Notes: generated by a model from the letters alone, not told the origin. A DNA stretch of 64,000 nucleotides from Bacillus dicomae (GCF_006494425.1 NZ_VHIV01000003.1:477559-541558), one strand, 5' to 3'; counted from the first letter of the stretch, positions 29,683 through 39,311 are shown. Numbers and translations are program-made.

Positions 29683-30272
29683 AACAAGAAGGAGTAGCTG
29701 TCGAAGAGACTTATACAGGGAACGCGATGGATGCTGCCGATCCAGTAACAACGATTGTTACATGGGAAATTCAAAAAGGTAAAGAAAAACAGTTTGAAAC
29801 TTGGAGACATGAAATCGAAGCTGCCGCTACTAAATTTCCAGGGCATTTGGGCGTAAACCTAATAGTCCCCAATAACGAATCCAGAGAGTATACTGTTATT
29901 TTTCGCTTTGATACGTATGAGCATCTACGTGCTTGGCAAGAATCAAATGTTCGCCGAGATTTGTTAAAAACAGCAGAACAATTTCAAGCTACTAATCCAA
30001 CTTACAAAACTGAAAGCAGTTTGGCTTATTGGTTTGTTACTCCGAAAACGCCAGTTCCACCGCCAAAATGGAAAATGTCTATTGTTACCCTTCTGGGTGT
30101 ATGGCCTCTTAGCATGTTAGTTCCTAAATTGATAGGACCTATTATAAAACATATGAATCCTATTATGTCCGCTTTTTTTGTTTCTGTATGTATAGTGTCC
30201 TTGCTATCATGGGTAGTTATGCCGATTTTCGGTAAATTATTTCATCCATGGTTACAAAATAATAGGAAGTAG
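29679..30272 (+). CDS. ABM-domain protein with C-terminal membrane anchor (COG3224-like)
   Basis: Residues about 18-110 form an antibiotic-biosynthesis-monooxygenase (ABM) dimeric alpha/beta-barrel domain (TTIVTWEIQKGKEKQF, FPGHLGVNLIV, RFDTYEHLRAWQES). After a Pro-rich linker (TPKTPVPPPKW) come two membrane segments (MSIVTLLGVWPLSMLVP and FFVSVCIVSLLSWVVMPIF), so the domain is probably held at the inner face of the membrane. This layout is known from the COG3224 group. Enzymatic role unknown; ABM domains often act as cofactor-free oxygenases or binding proteins. Coupled by ATGA to the upstream hydrolase, and followed 13 bases later by the amidohydrolase gene. Confidence 0.85.
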   Translation: MKQEGVAVEETYTGNAMDAADPVTTIVTWEIQKGKEKQFETWRHEIEAAATKFPGHLGVNLIVPNNESREYTVIFRFDTYEHLRAWQESNVRRDLLKTAEQFQATNPTYKTESSLAYWFVTPKTPVPPPKWKMSIVTLLGVWPLSMLVPKLIGPIIKHMNPIMSAFFVSVCIVSLLSWVVMPIFGKLFHPWLQNNRK

Positions 30273-30285
30273 ACGAGGTGTGAAT

Positions 30286-32121
30286 ATGAATGTACCGGAT
30301 ATGATCTTATATAACGGAAAAATTACTACTCTTGATCCCTCTCAACCTGAGGTATCTGCTATCGCCATAACTGATGGTTTAATAACTGCAGTAGGTGGAG
30401 ATGAGCTTCTTAATAGTGCCACAGAAAAAACAAAAAAAATAGACCTTAAAAGAAAAAGAGCTATTCCAGGCCTGAATGACTCTCATATACACGTTATTCG
30501 TGGCGGTCTTCATTATAATATGGAATTACGGTGGGAAGGTGTGCCTTCAATTACCATTGCTCTCGAAATGCTCAAAGAGCAGGCAAGGCGTACACCTGCT
30601 CCTCAGTGGGTAAGAGTAGTTGGAGGTTGGTCTGAGTTTCAATTTAAAGAGAGACGGATGCCAACTTTAGAAGAGATTAATGCTGTTTCTGAAGACACAC
30701 CTGTCTTTGTGCTACATCTTTACGATAGAGCACTTGTAAATCGTGCAGGGCTGCGTGCACTGGGATACACAAAAGATACCCCAGACCCTCCAGGGTGTTT
30801 AATTGAGCGGGATAAACGAGGTAATCCAACGGGCCTTTTAATTGCCAATCCTAACGCTTCTATTCTTTATTCAAGTTTGGGTAAAGCTCCAATACTTAAT
30901 TTTGACGACCAGATTAACTCAACTCGCCATTTTATGCGCGAATTAAATCGATTAGGTATTACAAGTGCCATCGACGCAGGTGGTGGGTTCCAAAATTATC
31001 CGGATGATTATAAAGTTGTTGAACATTTAGCTGAGAAAGATCAATTAACTTTGCGTATTGCGTATAATCTATTTACGCAAAATCCGGATCATGAATATGA
31101 GGACTTTGCTTCATGGGCAAAGATTGTTTCTCCAGGTCAAGGAAATGATAAGTATAAAATGAATGGTGCCGGAGAAATGTTAGTATTCTCTGCAGCTGAT
31201 TTTGAAAAATTTCAAATGCCACGGCCCGAACTAGCTACGATGATGGAAGCTGACTTAAAGAAAGTAATTTCTCTATTGGTAGAAAACCGTTGGCCATTCC
31301 GTTTACATGCAACTTATGACGAATCAATCACACGTTTCTTAAATGTATTTGAGGAAGTTAACAAAGAAATTCCTTTCAATGGTCTACGATGGTGGTTTGA
31401 CCATGCAGAAACAATCTCAGATCGTAGTATGGAACGTGTTAAGGCTTTAAATGGCGGTATTGCCATCCAAGACCGCATGGCTTTTCAAGGTGAATACTTT
31501 GTTGATTTATACGGAAAGGAAGCTGCAAAGCGTACTCCCCCGATTTATCGTATGTTAGACCTAGGTATACCTGTTGGCGCTGGTAGTGATGCAACTAGAG
31601 TTTCCAGCTATAACCCTTGGGTCGCTCTTTACTGGATGGTTGCCGGAAAAACCATTGGTGGTCTTTCGATATACGATGAAAAAAATAAACTTGATAGAAA
31701 AGTAGCCCTGGAATTATATTCAAAAGGAAGTGCGTGGTTCTCTGGTGATGAAGGTAAAAAAGGAACCCTTACAGTAGGTCAGTTTGCTGATATTGCTGTA
31801 TTGTCTTCTGACTACTTTACTGTGCCAGAAGAAGAAATCAAGAACCTTGAATCATTACTCACCATTATGGGTGGGCAGGTTGTTTATGGAAATGATGAAT
31901 TTAAAAATTTATCACCTGAATTACCGCCAGCATCACCTGATTGGTCACCGACGGGAGTTTATGGTTATGGTGGTGCTAACCTAGCCCACACTATACTTTC
32001 TCACGATGCCCATGATCACAAGTTACATAGTTGCAGTAACCCTCTCCATCAACACACTCATACCGTAATAGGAAAAGATGGAACTAAATGGGGTATTGGT
32101 TGTACTTGCTTTGCTTTCTAA
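30286..32121 (+). CDS. YtcJ-like metal-dependent amidohydrolase with His/Cys-rich tail
   Basis: Member of the amidohydrolase superfamily, YtcJ type (amidohydro_3). The metal-binding HxH is His67-I-His69 in NDSHIHVIRGG; further ligands are likely in FRLHATYDE, WWFDHAETIS and GAGSDATRVS (Asp). 611 residues from the ATG at 30286, which has GAGGTG five bases upstream; a GTG two codons earlier is possible. The last 45 residues are unusual: SHDAHDHKLHSCSNPLHQHT followed by HTVIG...GCTCFAF, eight His and four Cys, looking like an extra metal site. Last gene of the operon, with a clean terminator. Probably opens an amide or cyclic amide, giving a product for the hydrolases upstream; this is inference. 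Confidence 0.88.
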   Translation: MNVPDMILYNGKITTLDPSQPEVSAIAITDGLITAVGGDELLNSATEKTKKIDLKRKRAIPGLNDSHIHVIRGGLHYNMELRWEGVPSITIALEMLKEQARRTPAPQWVRVVGGWSEFQFKERRMPTLEEINAVSEDTPVFVLHLYDRALVNRAGLRALGYTKDTPDPPGCLIERDKRGNPTGLLIANPNASILYSSLGKAPILNFDDQINSTRHFMRELNRLGITSAIDAGGGFQNYPDDYKVVEHLAEKDQLTLRIAYNLFTQNPDHEYEDFASWAKIVSPGQGNDKYKMNGAGEMLVFSAADFEKFQMPRPELATMMEADLKKVISLLVENRWPFRLHATYDESITRFLNVFEEVNKEIPFNGLRWWFDHAETISDRSMERVKALNGGIAIQDRMAFQGEYFVDLYGKEAAKRTPPIYRMLDLGIPVGAGSDATRVSSYNPWVALYWMVAGKTIGGLSIYDEKNKLDRKVALELYSKGSAWFSGDEGKKGTLTVGQFADIAVLSSDYFTVPEEEIKNLESLLTIMGGQVVYGNDEFKNLSPELPPASPDWSPTGVYGYGGANLAHTILSHDAHDHKLHSCSNPLHQHTHTVIGKDGTKWGIGCTCFAF

Positions 32122-32124
32122 ATC

Positions 32125-32156
32125 AAAACCACCGGTATAATGCCGGTGGTTTTCTT
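32125..32156 (+). terminator. Terminator of the amidohydrolase operon
   Basis: AAAACCACCGG-TATAATG-CCGGTGGTTTT followed by C-TTT, immediately after the stop. Confidence 0.92.
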
Positions 32157-32439
32157 TATGCAATAAGGATACGTAGAAAGAAATAGCAGTATATCCCTAA
32201 TGGAATCTATTACTATGCGATAAGACCGAATAGTTAATTGATTAACTTGACTTATTTTTAACAGCCTTCTCTCCTTGCAAAGTCTGCCCTTTTCCCCTTA
32301 AGTAAAGGTCCATGATATTCCCTTTTGAAGCGACTACACCACACATATAAATCTACTTGCCCTTTGACTGTAATTTAGGTCTTATTCCAAGAATTATGTA
32401 TCATTTTTCACTCTCACACAATCATCATTATTATTTCTA

Positions 32440-33318
32440 TTATACTAATACTTTTTCAGGTTCATTTAACTTCTGCATAAAGATACGTGCTGCAAAACTT
32501 AAAAATTTATCATCAAAGTGAATAAGATTAATATCTTGACTTGGTGTCGGATCAATAATACGAACTATGCTCAAATTATCATTATTAACAAATTCAACTA
32601 GTGAAAGAGGTATTATAGCAACCCCATGTCCATTGCATACAAGGCTCAATAGAGAAATGGAAGATTTTGTTTCAATGTTTGCTTCAGATAAAGATAGCCC
32701 TAAACTCTCACAATATATTTTAATAGTTTCACGACAACTACATGAAACCATTATTCTACTGAGCCCTACTAATTCTCGAAAAGAAACCGATGATGTTTCA
32801 TTCAAAGGATGTTTTTTTGGAATGACAAGGACGAGCTCTTCGCTATATAAAAGAGTGCTTGTTAATGTGTCTGGAATTTGATCACTACGCGTGATGCCTA
32901 TATCAATATTTTTATCAACGATTTGATTTACAGCAACTTCTGATTCTATAATTTTTACTACGATGTTGGGATAATGTTGTTGAAACTTCATAATATAAGG
33001 TGTTAAATAGGTGAGATCCTCTAATAAACCTCCTATAGTAATTACACCTCTTTTTACACCCTTTAATTCAAAAATTTCATTATAAACGTCATCAAATTGT
33101 TGCATGATAAATTTTCCTTTATCAAATAGCAGCTTACCCGCTTCTGTCATTTTGATACCTCTTCCAACTCGATGAAACAAGGGTGTATCAAGTTCACCTT
33201 CTAACACACGGATTTGTTGGCTTAAAGTCGGCTGTGAAATACCTAGAACTTCCGCAGCTTTAGTAAAACTATTATTATTACAAACTTGAATAAAATACTC
33301 TAAATGACGTAATTCCAT
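32440..33318 (-). CDS. LysR-family transcriptional regulator
   Basis: LysR-type regulator, 292 residues. N-terminal winged helix-turn-helix (residues 1-60: MELRHLEYFIQVCNNNSFTKA then ISQPTLSQQIRVLEGELD), followed by the effector-binding domain (about 90-290). It converges on the amidohydrolase operon, lying 320 bases past its end on the opposite strand, and is a plausible regulator of it, although divergent orientation would be more usual. It is CynR/CysL-like in general look. No promoter box is evident. Confidence 0.9.
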   Translation of the reverse strand: MELRHLEYFIQVCNNNSFTKAAEVLGISQPTLSQQIRVLEGELDTPLFHRVGRGIKMTEAGKLLFDKGKFIMQQFDDVYNEIFELKGVKRGVITIGGLLEDLTYLTPYIMKFQQHYPNIVVKIIESEVAVNQIVDKNIDIGITRSDQIPDTLTSTLLYSEELVLVIPKKHPLNETSSVSFRELVGLSRIMVSCSCRETIKIYCESLGLSLSEANIETKSSISLLSLVCNGHGVAIIPLSLVEFVNNDNLSIVRIIDPTPSQDINLIHFDDKFLSFAARIFMQKLNEPEKVLV

Positions 33319-33583
33319 TCTTGATACCCACTCTCCGCTTTATGAAAGATTTATAATGAAAAGGACAATATGTATACGTTAACAGAACAACTATCTTTCC
33401 TACTATATCAATTGCAATTACATAATTTCTTTATTTTGTACTACAATACATTTACTACTATTTCTTAATTTTCCCTCCTATTTATTTAATTTATATTTAA
33501 TTAGGATATTACTAAACAGAAATAATCTCTAAAAACTTACAATTTCTGTGCGTAATATCCTAACTTTTTCAACTGTTTCATTA

Positions 33584-33980
33584 TCATTTTTTCTCAATAT
33601 AGTCCAAACTACCAAATATTTGCTGAATCCCCTCTTTATGCTGAGGAAAAATTAGTATGACCAATTCATTACCTTCTGAAGTAATTGATGCATACGTGAC
33701 ACGGCGGTCTTTAGGACATGGTTTTCACCTCTTCTTTTCCAACCTATCTACTACATACGTGATACTAATACTTGCAAGTAATATTTTGGTCTCCAGGTTT
33801 TTGTATAGGCTGATCGCCTTTACCGTATAGTAGCTTAAGCACTGCAAATTCAGTTGGATTAAGTCCATAAATTTTTATATCCTTTTCAATCCGTTTAGTG
33901 ATTGACTGTAATTCCCTTGATAATATAACAAATAACTTTAAAGATAAGCTCTCATCGTTAATCACGGTCATAATTACCAA
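33584..33980 (-). pseudogene. MarR-family regulator, frameshifted
   Basis: The first 60 codons (LKLFVILSRELQSITKRI, GLNPTEFAVLKLLYGKGDQPIQK) are a normal MarR N-terminus. After GDQ the frame shifts: the next frame reads KILLASISITYVVDRLEKK, the recognition helix and wing, then hits a stop, and a third segment in another frame reads PCPKDRRVTYASITSEGNEL to IEKK and stop. So at least two indels have disabled the gene while nearly all of its length is still legible. Decay looks recent. Confidence 0.85.
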
Positions 33981-34761
33981 TCCTTTACAAGTTATCTTGA
34001 ATTCGAGATTTATTATATTATCGTCAAAATATTATGTCAATCATTCATTTTAGCTTTATCAAGCCACTTATAATTTATTTCTCAACATAAGACATATGGA
34101 ATTAGAAGAAAACAATTGTTACTATATAAGTATCTCAATTACGTTATTTCTTTTAAAGAGAGCTTGTTTTTAATCGCAAGTTCTCTTTTGCTATATTCTA
34201 AATTGGGTCCGGACAAATTTCAGATGATGAGTCTACCCCCATGTATATGATATAGTTTTAAACAAAGATTAGAGCTCTCCTACAAGAAGGAGAGCTCTAA
34301 TCTTTCATATAAATAAATCCAATTTTATAATTTTAAAAATAAAAGTCGTATATTTTATCCCCAAAAACTGTGATATACATATTGAAATAATATTCGCCTG
34401 ATTTTGTTTCTTATTTCCACTTTATAACACCCCCTTCCTATATATTCCATCCAAAAATAATATGAAATAAGATATTATAGAATCTCATTCTTTTCCATCC
34501 GTACACATGAATTAAGAAAATCTTTTGTTTGAAATTTACAGGTTCATTGCATGAAACCAAACTCACTGGTAAGATTTCGTAAGAGATTTGGAGATAAAAA
34601 GCTTTGAATTTCTTGAACAACTAATCATAGTTCATTGAATACAAAAATAGTCATACAAAAAACGCTACCCTTCCCTATGATTCTAGGGAAAGAATAACGG
34701 ATTTTTTACTCATCTTATACTTAGTAACTATAACTTTTTGTATCTCAAAAGACTTTTTACT
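33981..34761. other. Intergenic region with one strong hairpin
   Basis: A 60-codon minus-strand frame at 34438-34620 shows no family features or good ribosome site and I do not call it. A strong hairpin sits at 34264-34305. Confidence 0.45.
34264..34305. terminator. Strong bidirectional hairpin
   Basis: AAAGATTAGAGCTCTCC/GGAGAGCTCTAATCTTT, 17-bp stem. Short T-runs only; sits between a membrane-protein gene and the dead MarR gene. Confidence 0.6.
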
Positions 34762-35568
34762 CTAAAATTGTTTTTCATACAGGTTTTCAGATTCTAAAAA
34801 ATCTATAAATTGCTTGTAATGTGTCACTGTTCTTTCTAAAGCAATCATTAAAACAAAAATAAAATAAATTGCTTGGATTCCATTCATATAATTAAAGAGT
34901 GATTCGAATATATAAACAATGCTTGCAATCATAGAACAAAACCATAAATAAAATTTCATTTTTAGCTTTTTAATTTTTTGCTTAGTTGTCTTACAAGGCT
35001 GGCCATGAACTCTTATAAACAAATAAATTGCTGTATGCAAAATAATAATTGAAAATTGGAAACTTCGACTGTCCTCTGGACTAAATGCAGAGAAATCTAT
35101 TTCTAATGAATGTAATACTATACAAATAGAAAACAAAGTTAGCACAATGACATATAAAAAACCAAATAATAATTCAAATATAAATAGCCAAGGTTTATTT
35201 AAAATTGAGTAAAATGGATTTAAATATTTTATGGTTAATAAAGATTTCTTCACTAAGTCCGTAAAAATGATAGTTGTATTAGTTATATTCATATAGAAAA
35301 GTAATGTTATTGGAACTAATAACATTATAGCAATGCCCCAAACAATAATCTTAATACCTGATAAAAAGAAAACAGCTCCATAAATTATAACTGAAAAAAT
35401 AAAAGTTAATATTGGAACAAACATTAAAAATATAAAAGTTCTTATTAAGATTAAATCCCCCAAAGTTTTTTTTCTTTTAGAAAAGTGTATTTTTTCCTCC
35501 TTGTAATTTTTCACAGTTTCAACTATTTCTTTCTCAGATAAAAGAAAATATTGCAATCTATTAAACAT
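34762..35568 (-). CDS. Hypothetical multi-pass membrane protein (268 aa)
   Basis: Not recognised. After an N-terminal soluble segment of about 40 residues (FNRLQYFLLSEKEIVETVKN, with a basic run KRKKTLGD) it has roughly six membrane helices, including ILIRTFIFLMFVPILTFIF, IIVWGIAIMLLVPITLLFY and IFELLFGFLYVIVLTLF, and a short cytoplasmic tail. The start has ATAAAGGAGC upstream and is well placed. It stands alone between a hairpin region and the acetylhydrolase-like gene. Codon use is AT-rich, in keeping with its surroundings. Confidence 0.65.
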   Translation of the reverse strand: MFNRLQYFLLSEKEIVETVKNYKEEKIHFSKRKKTLGDLILIRTFIFLMFVPILTFIFSVIIYGAVFFLSGIKIIVWGIAIMLLVPITLLFYMNITNTTIIFTDLVKKSLLTIKYLNPFYSILNKPWLFIFELLFGFLYVIVLTLFSICIVLHSLEIDFSAFSPEDSRSFQFSIIILHTAIYLFIRVHGQPCKTTKQKIKKLKMKFYLWFCSMIASIVYIFESLFNYMNGIQAIYFIFVLMIALERTVTHYKQFIDFLESENLYEKQF

Positions 35569-35661
35569 AAAAAAGCTCCTTTATATTAATATTAAAAAGA
35601 TTGCCCTCTGTATTCTTACTTTACGCTTAAAATACATACCCAACTGTTAGCAAAGAAATTT

Positions 35662-37044
35662 TCATTCATTTACTTTAAATTTTACTTCTGGGTATTTGGT
35701 TGCCAATTTTTCAAGCGAAAAGCCATCGTCTACCTGTTTCACATATTGGTTAAAAAAAGCGAGGCTGAATTCATTTATGATACGGTGAACGTATCTTGGA
35801 TTTTCACCTGAACTCCGTAACAAAGGAGAGAACAAATGAAAATCAGTGAAACTCGTATGATCAGTATGGGGAATAACCATTGACATGCCACCACCTGCAA
35901 GTGCCTGGTCACTACGAACTTTTCCCTCTAAAAAATCTTCCGTGGAATCATCACTAATCTCTGCATTCATAATCAAAAACGGTTTTCCGACTCCAGATTT
36001 TGGAACATTCCCCCCATATAATGTACCATCCATATCGATAGCTGCTTTGACACGAGAGTCTTCTACTAACACTTGCGCAGCTGTAGCTCCACCATAAGAA
36101 TGTCCAAACATTCCAATTCGGGATGTATCAATTTTTCCTGTAAAGCGATTATCTTTATCACTTTGGTTAAGCTTCTCTATTTGATTAAGCACAAAAATAA
36201 CATCTTCCTTCCATAGTTTAATATGGCGATCTCGTTCGGCAAAATTAGTTAAACTAATCGACTGTACAATAGCAGTTCTACCATCTGGAAAGACGGTTGC
36301 TGCAGCATCATAGGTATGATCAATCCCTATGACGATGTAACCTTGGCTGGCCAACTCCTCCACCTCAAACGTGTTTTGATTGCGAAAACCGCTTAAGCCA
36401 TGGGAAAAGATTAGAACCGGATAACGTTTCTCTGAATCTGACAATTGAGCTTCCATGAATGCATTCGATTTCACCAAGCCTAGATGTTGAAACGCGAATG
36501 CTGGAATAGACAATGATTTTTCCAACCCCTTGGAAATTTCACCCGAGTTATGGATATAAGGTGCGCGAGTCATCTCTCCTTTTTCTTTTGCAGGATACCA
36601 AACCTGAATCATCAGCTCGCGCCGATCATTCAAATCTTTCATATAAGGCTCTTTTCGCTCATAATCAATCCAATGATAAAGTGTAGTACCAACCTTGAAG
36701 GGACCGCTCGTTTTTTCAAATAAAACTACCGGCATGAGGGAAGGAAGCATGACCGCAATAGTCAAATAAATGACCAGTAGCAATGTCTTAACTGTGACTG
36801 CCGGACAACTTTTAACGTTCTTTTTTGATTCAGCAAATAGATAGCAGATCGTTAAAATAACTGGGGACAAGTAAGCCGGAATCATTTGCCAGCGATAGCC
36901 TTCTACGATAAGTTGCACAACAACTACGCCGAAGGCAACTGTTAGGATGAAGACAGACCATCGTTTTATTTTCTCACTAAAAAACAGTGTACAGCCTAGA
37001 ATACTAAAATTCACAATGATTAAAACAGTCTCAAAAAAATCCAT
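35662..37044 (-). CDS. Membrane-anchored alpha/beta hydrolase, PAF-acetylhydrolase-like
   Basis: Residues 1-120 contain about four membrane helices; the rest is an alpha/beta-hydrolase domain of the platelet-activating-factor acetylhydrolase/dienelactone hydrolase group. Nucleophile Ser in MFGHSYGGATAAQ (about 318), Asp in AAIDMDGTLYGG (about 340), His in IPHTDHTSFTDF (about 395); oxyanion segment FSHGLSGFRNQNT. 460 residues. A lipid or ester substrate at the membrane is likely. Upstream are GTACC-type repeats that look like operators for the TetR regulator encoded next to it, and a strong hairpin separates the two genes. Confidence 0.82.
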   Translation of the reverse strand: MDFFETVLIIVNFSILGCTLFFSEKIKRWSVFILTVAFGVVVVQLIVEGYRWQMIPAYLSPVILTICYLFAESKKNVKSCPAVTVKTLLLVIYLTIAVMLPSLMPVVLFEKTSGPFKVGTTLYHWIDYERKEPYMKDLNDRRELMIQVWYPAKEKGEMTRAPYIHNSGEISKGLEKSLSIPAFAFQHLGLVKSNAFMEAQLSDSEKRYPVLIFSHGLSGFRNQNTFEVEELASQGYIVIGIDHTYDAAATVFPDGRTAIVQSISLTNFAERDRHIKLWKEDVIFVLNQIEKLNQSDKDNRFTGKIDTSRIGMFGHSYGGATAAQVLVEDSRVKAAIDMDGTLYGGNVPKSGVGKPFLIMNAEISDDSTEDFLEGKVRSDQALAGGGMSMVIPHTDHTSFTDFHLFSPLLRSSGENPRYVHRIINEFSLAFFNQYVKQVDDGFSLEKLATKYPEVKFKVNE

Positions 37045-37102
37045 TTACATTCCTCCCATATCTTTATTTTATCTTCAAGGATATCCCTGGTTTCTTCAAT
37101 TT

Positions 37103-37140
37103 GTACCTTAAGTACCGAAAAGTTTTTTTTGGTACTTAAC
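37103..37140. promoter_or_regulatory. Probable TetR operator at hydrolase promoter
   Basis: GTACCTTAAGTAC (37103-37115) and GGTACTTAAC (37131-37140) lie just downstream of a minus-strand TATAAT (at 37145-37155). They share the GTACT core with the palindrome in front of the tetR-like gene. Confidence 0.5.
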
Positions 37141-37210
37141 TTTATATTATACCGATATCTTCCAACCTGTAAAGTATAATTTCCCTCTCCTCAAATCAGC
37201 ATAAAAATAA

Positions 37211-37265
37211 AAATGAGCAGGATCACATTAACCTGTATGGTTATTGTGATCCTGCTCATTTTTTA
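37211..37265 (-). terminator. Terminator of the tetR-like gene
   Basis: AATGAGCAGGATCACA(A)TAAC/GTTAATGTGATCCTGCTCATT, about 20-bp stem followed by TTTTT on both strands. Confidence 0.9.
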
Positions 37266-37279
37266 TGTAGAAGTGCTAT

Positions 37280-37840
37280 TTAATCCTTACTTGTAATTCC
37301 ATACAATATGATATCGACCATCATTGCAAGTGACTCTTGTAGAGTGATTTGGTTAGAGGCTATATTACCCTGTTCAAAAATTGATGTCATTAACGTTTTG
37401 AGTGTTTGGATTAGTACTGGAATGTCCATCGAACGTAACACACCACTATTGATGCCCTCTTCAACTAGCCCAGTAATTACCTCCCATTCTTCATTTATGC
37501 CTTGTTCTATTTTTGTCCACTGCTCTGGGTGATAACGTCGCAGTTCAATCAATAAACGTAAGAAGCTGTGCTGAAAATCCTTAGGCACAATTAAAAGAAC
37601 CCCTTTTAATTTTTCGGGTATGGTCAAATTAGAATTTTCAATAATTTCCCGAAAACGTATTTGTGATTCTTCATTTATTTGCTCAACTACATAACCAATA
37701 AGCGCGTCCTTAGATGGAAAATGCTCGTAGAGCGTACTTTTGCTTACACCTAAATCTCGAGCTAAATCACTCATTGTGAATTTTATTCCCCTTACATGAA
37801 AAAGTGAAATAGCAGTTTTGGCAATCCGATCTTTCATCAT
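37280..37840 (-). CDS. TetR/AcrR-family transcriptional regulator
   Basis: 186-residue TetR repressor. Helix-turn-helix at residues 7-48: IAKTAISLFHVRGIKFTMSD, LARDLGVSKSTLYEHFPSK. The C-terminal ligand domain is not specific. RBS TGAGGTGA before the ATG. A 17-bp palindrome AGTACTA-TTG-TAGTACT (37882-37898) lies 42 bases upstream, and related GTAC repeats occur at the hydrolase promoter, suggesting autoregulation and control of the hydrolase gene. Confidence 0.9.
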   Translation of the reverse strand: MMKDRIAKTAISLFHVRGIKFTMSDLARDLGVSKSTLYEHFPSKDALIGYVVEQINEESQIRFREIIENSNLTIPEKLKGVLLIVPKDFQHSFLRLLIELRRYHPEQWTKIEQGINEEWEVITGLVEEGINSGVLRSMDIPVLIQTLKTLMTSIFEQGNIASNQITLQESLAMMVDIILYGITSKD

Positions 37841-37881
37841 TTATTCACCTCATACCAAAATAGTAAAGTTATTATCTCTTC

Positions 37882-37898
37882 AGTACTATTGTAGTACT
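37882..37898. promoter_or_regulatory. TetR-type palindromic operator
   Basis: AGTACTA-TTG-TAGTACT, perfect 7-bp arms, directly upstream of the tetR-like gene, with another GAGTAC next to it. Confidence 0.6.
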
Positions 37899-38087
37899 TT
37901 GAGTACAAGGATAGTTTAACTGTTTATTTCCTGGGGGTCAAATGTGATGAAGATGATGAAACTTTAACCCATAGCCTTTAAATGAAAACATTATTTTTTT
38001 ATGAAAACTAAGTTTATTTTTATCATTGCGGGGACATCAAAACTTTAACTTGACGGGATATGGCACTCCTCCAATTAAAAAATATGA

Positions 38088-39038
38088 TTAATTAGATTTA
38101 AAAAAAGATTTCTTTTTCTTTACTCGTAATAAATCACCTGTCCATCCTTTGAATCGCATATACATATACATACCTCCTGTTGTGAAAATAATAAATAAGA
38201 GAGCAATTAAATAGCTATATTTCCATTCTAGTTCAGGCATATATTTAAAATTCATACCCCATAATGCTCCTAAGGCTGTCAAAGGTGTACTTACAGCAGT
38301 TAATACAGTAAGAGCTTTCATAATTTCATTCCCACGATGAGAAGAAACAACTTCTTGTAAATGAATCATCGTGTCCAATTCTTCTTGGTACTCTTTAACA
38401 AGTTTCAATCCACGCTCTAATTTTACGTATGTTTGTTTATAACAAAGGGTGTTTGTTACGTTTTCTAACCAAGCTTCTTTCAGGCCTTGTAACACTTCTT
38501 GTATTAAGCGAAACACATGTGTGTTCATAAATAGTTCATGACGAATATGATAAATTCTTTCTAAAACTGCTATGTTATTATGATGATAAAAATCCCATAA
38601 TACATTCCTAAAATTGTTTTCGAAATAGTCAACCTTTCGCAAATAGTGAGATATAAACATTGATAAGATAGCACATAATCCTTCAGCGGAACTATTACAA
38701 TTTTTTGCACTAAAAGAGGCATTATGTATTAATTTCTGAAAGTCCTCTTCCTCTTTTTCCTGGACTGTTATCAGTATTCCATGAGCTACGAAATAATGAA
38801 GAAATTTTTGAATTTTGGCGTCCTTTTTATCTTGATCATATAAAAACGAACCATATACACAGGTTTGACTTGGTGATAACGTATAAACATATAATCCATT
38901 TTCACAAGGAGAACTTATTTTCTTTACAAATTGAGAGAAATAAGATGTTACATCACAAGGGATTATAGAAGAAAATCTTTCAAGCTCACTAGTTCTTACA
39001 TGATACCAACTCCATTTCGGCATTTTTATGCATTCCAT
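38088..39038 (-). CDS. CorA-like divalent cation transporter
   Basis: CorA/MIT superfamily magnesium channel protein, 316 residues. Long helical cytoplasmic domain, then two membrane helices at the C-terminus with the signature Gly-Met-Asn in LGALWGMNFKYMPEL at the end of the first (about 282). The basic tail KVKKKKSFFK fits the family. Start is the ATG with AAGGAAGAA upstream. Divergence from classical CorA in the N-terminal domain is noted, so substrate (Mg, Co, Ni, Zn) is open. It is preceded by a bcr1 repeat that separates it from the ParM-like gene. Confidence 0.9.
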   Translation of the reverse strand: MECIKMPKWSWYHVRTSELERFSSIIPCDVTSYFSQFVKKISSPCENGLYVYTLSPSQTCVYGSFLYDQDKKDAKIQKFLHYFVAHGILITVQEKEEEDFQKLIHNASFSAKNCNSSAEGLCAILSMFISHYLRKVDYFENNFRNVLWDFYHHNNIAVLERIYHIRHELFMNTHVFRLIQEVLQGLKEAWLENVTNTLCYKQTYVKLERGLKLVKEYQEELDTMIHLQEVVSSHRGNEIMKALTVLTAVSTPLTALGALWGMNFKYMPELEWKYSYLIALLFIIFTTGGMYMYMRFKGWTGDLLRVKKKKSFFKSN

Positions 39039-39154
39039 ATTATTCTTCCTTTCTGAATAGTTTTATGTTTGATCGAATCATATCCGTAATATGTAATTTG
39101 TATGTAGGTATTCATGTCTTGGAGGAAAAGTTTTTAGAGCAACTAAATTACAAA

Positions 39155-39311
39155 ATAAAGTGAAACTTTAATCAGTGGGGGTTTTCTTCATCCCCCACTG
39201 ATTATTAGTTGAACCAATCGGACTTTTATGGGCAGTTGATCCCCCACCTAATTTCTTTGCTTTCGCTGAATTTTGAGGTGGGGGTCTTACTGCCCATTAA
39301 AGCGGGATAAA
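39155..39311 (+). repeat. bcr1 interspersed repeat, copy 3
   Basis: 157 bp with ATAAA ends, same orientation and almost identical to copy 2. Sits between the ParM-like and CorA-like genes, both on the opposite strand. Confidence 0.9.

Noticed and set aside
34438-34620. 60-codon minus-strand ORF
   Set aside because: No ribosome site, no family pattern, surrounded by AT-rich non-coding sequence.
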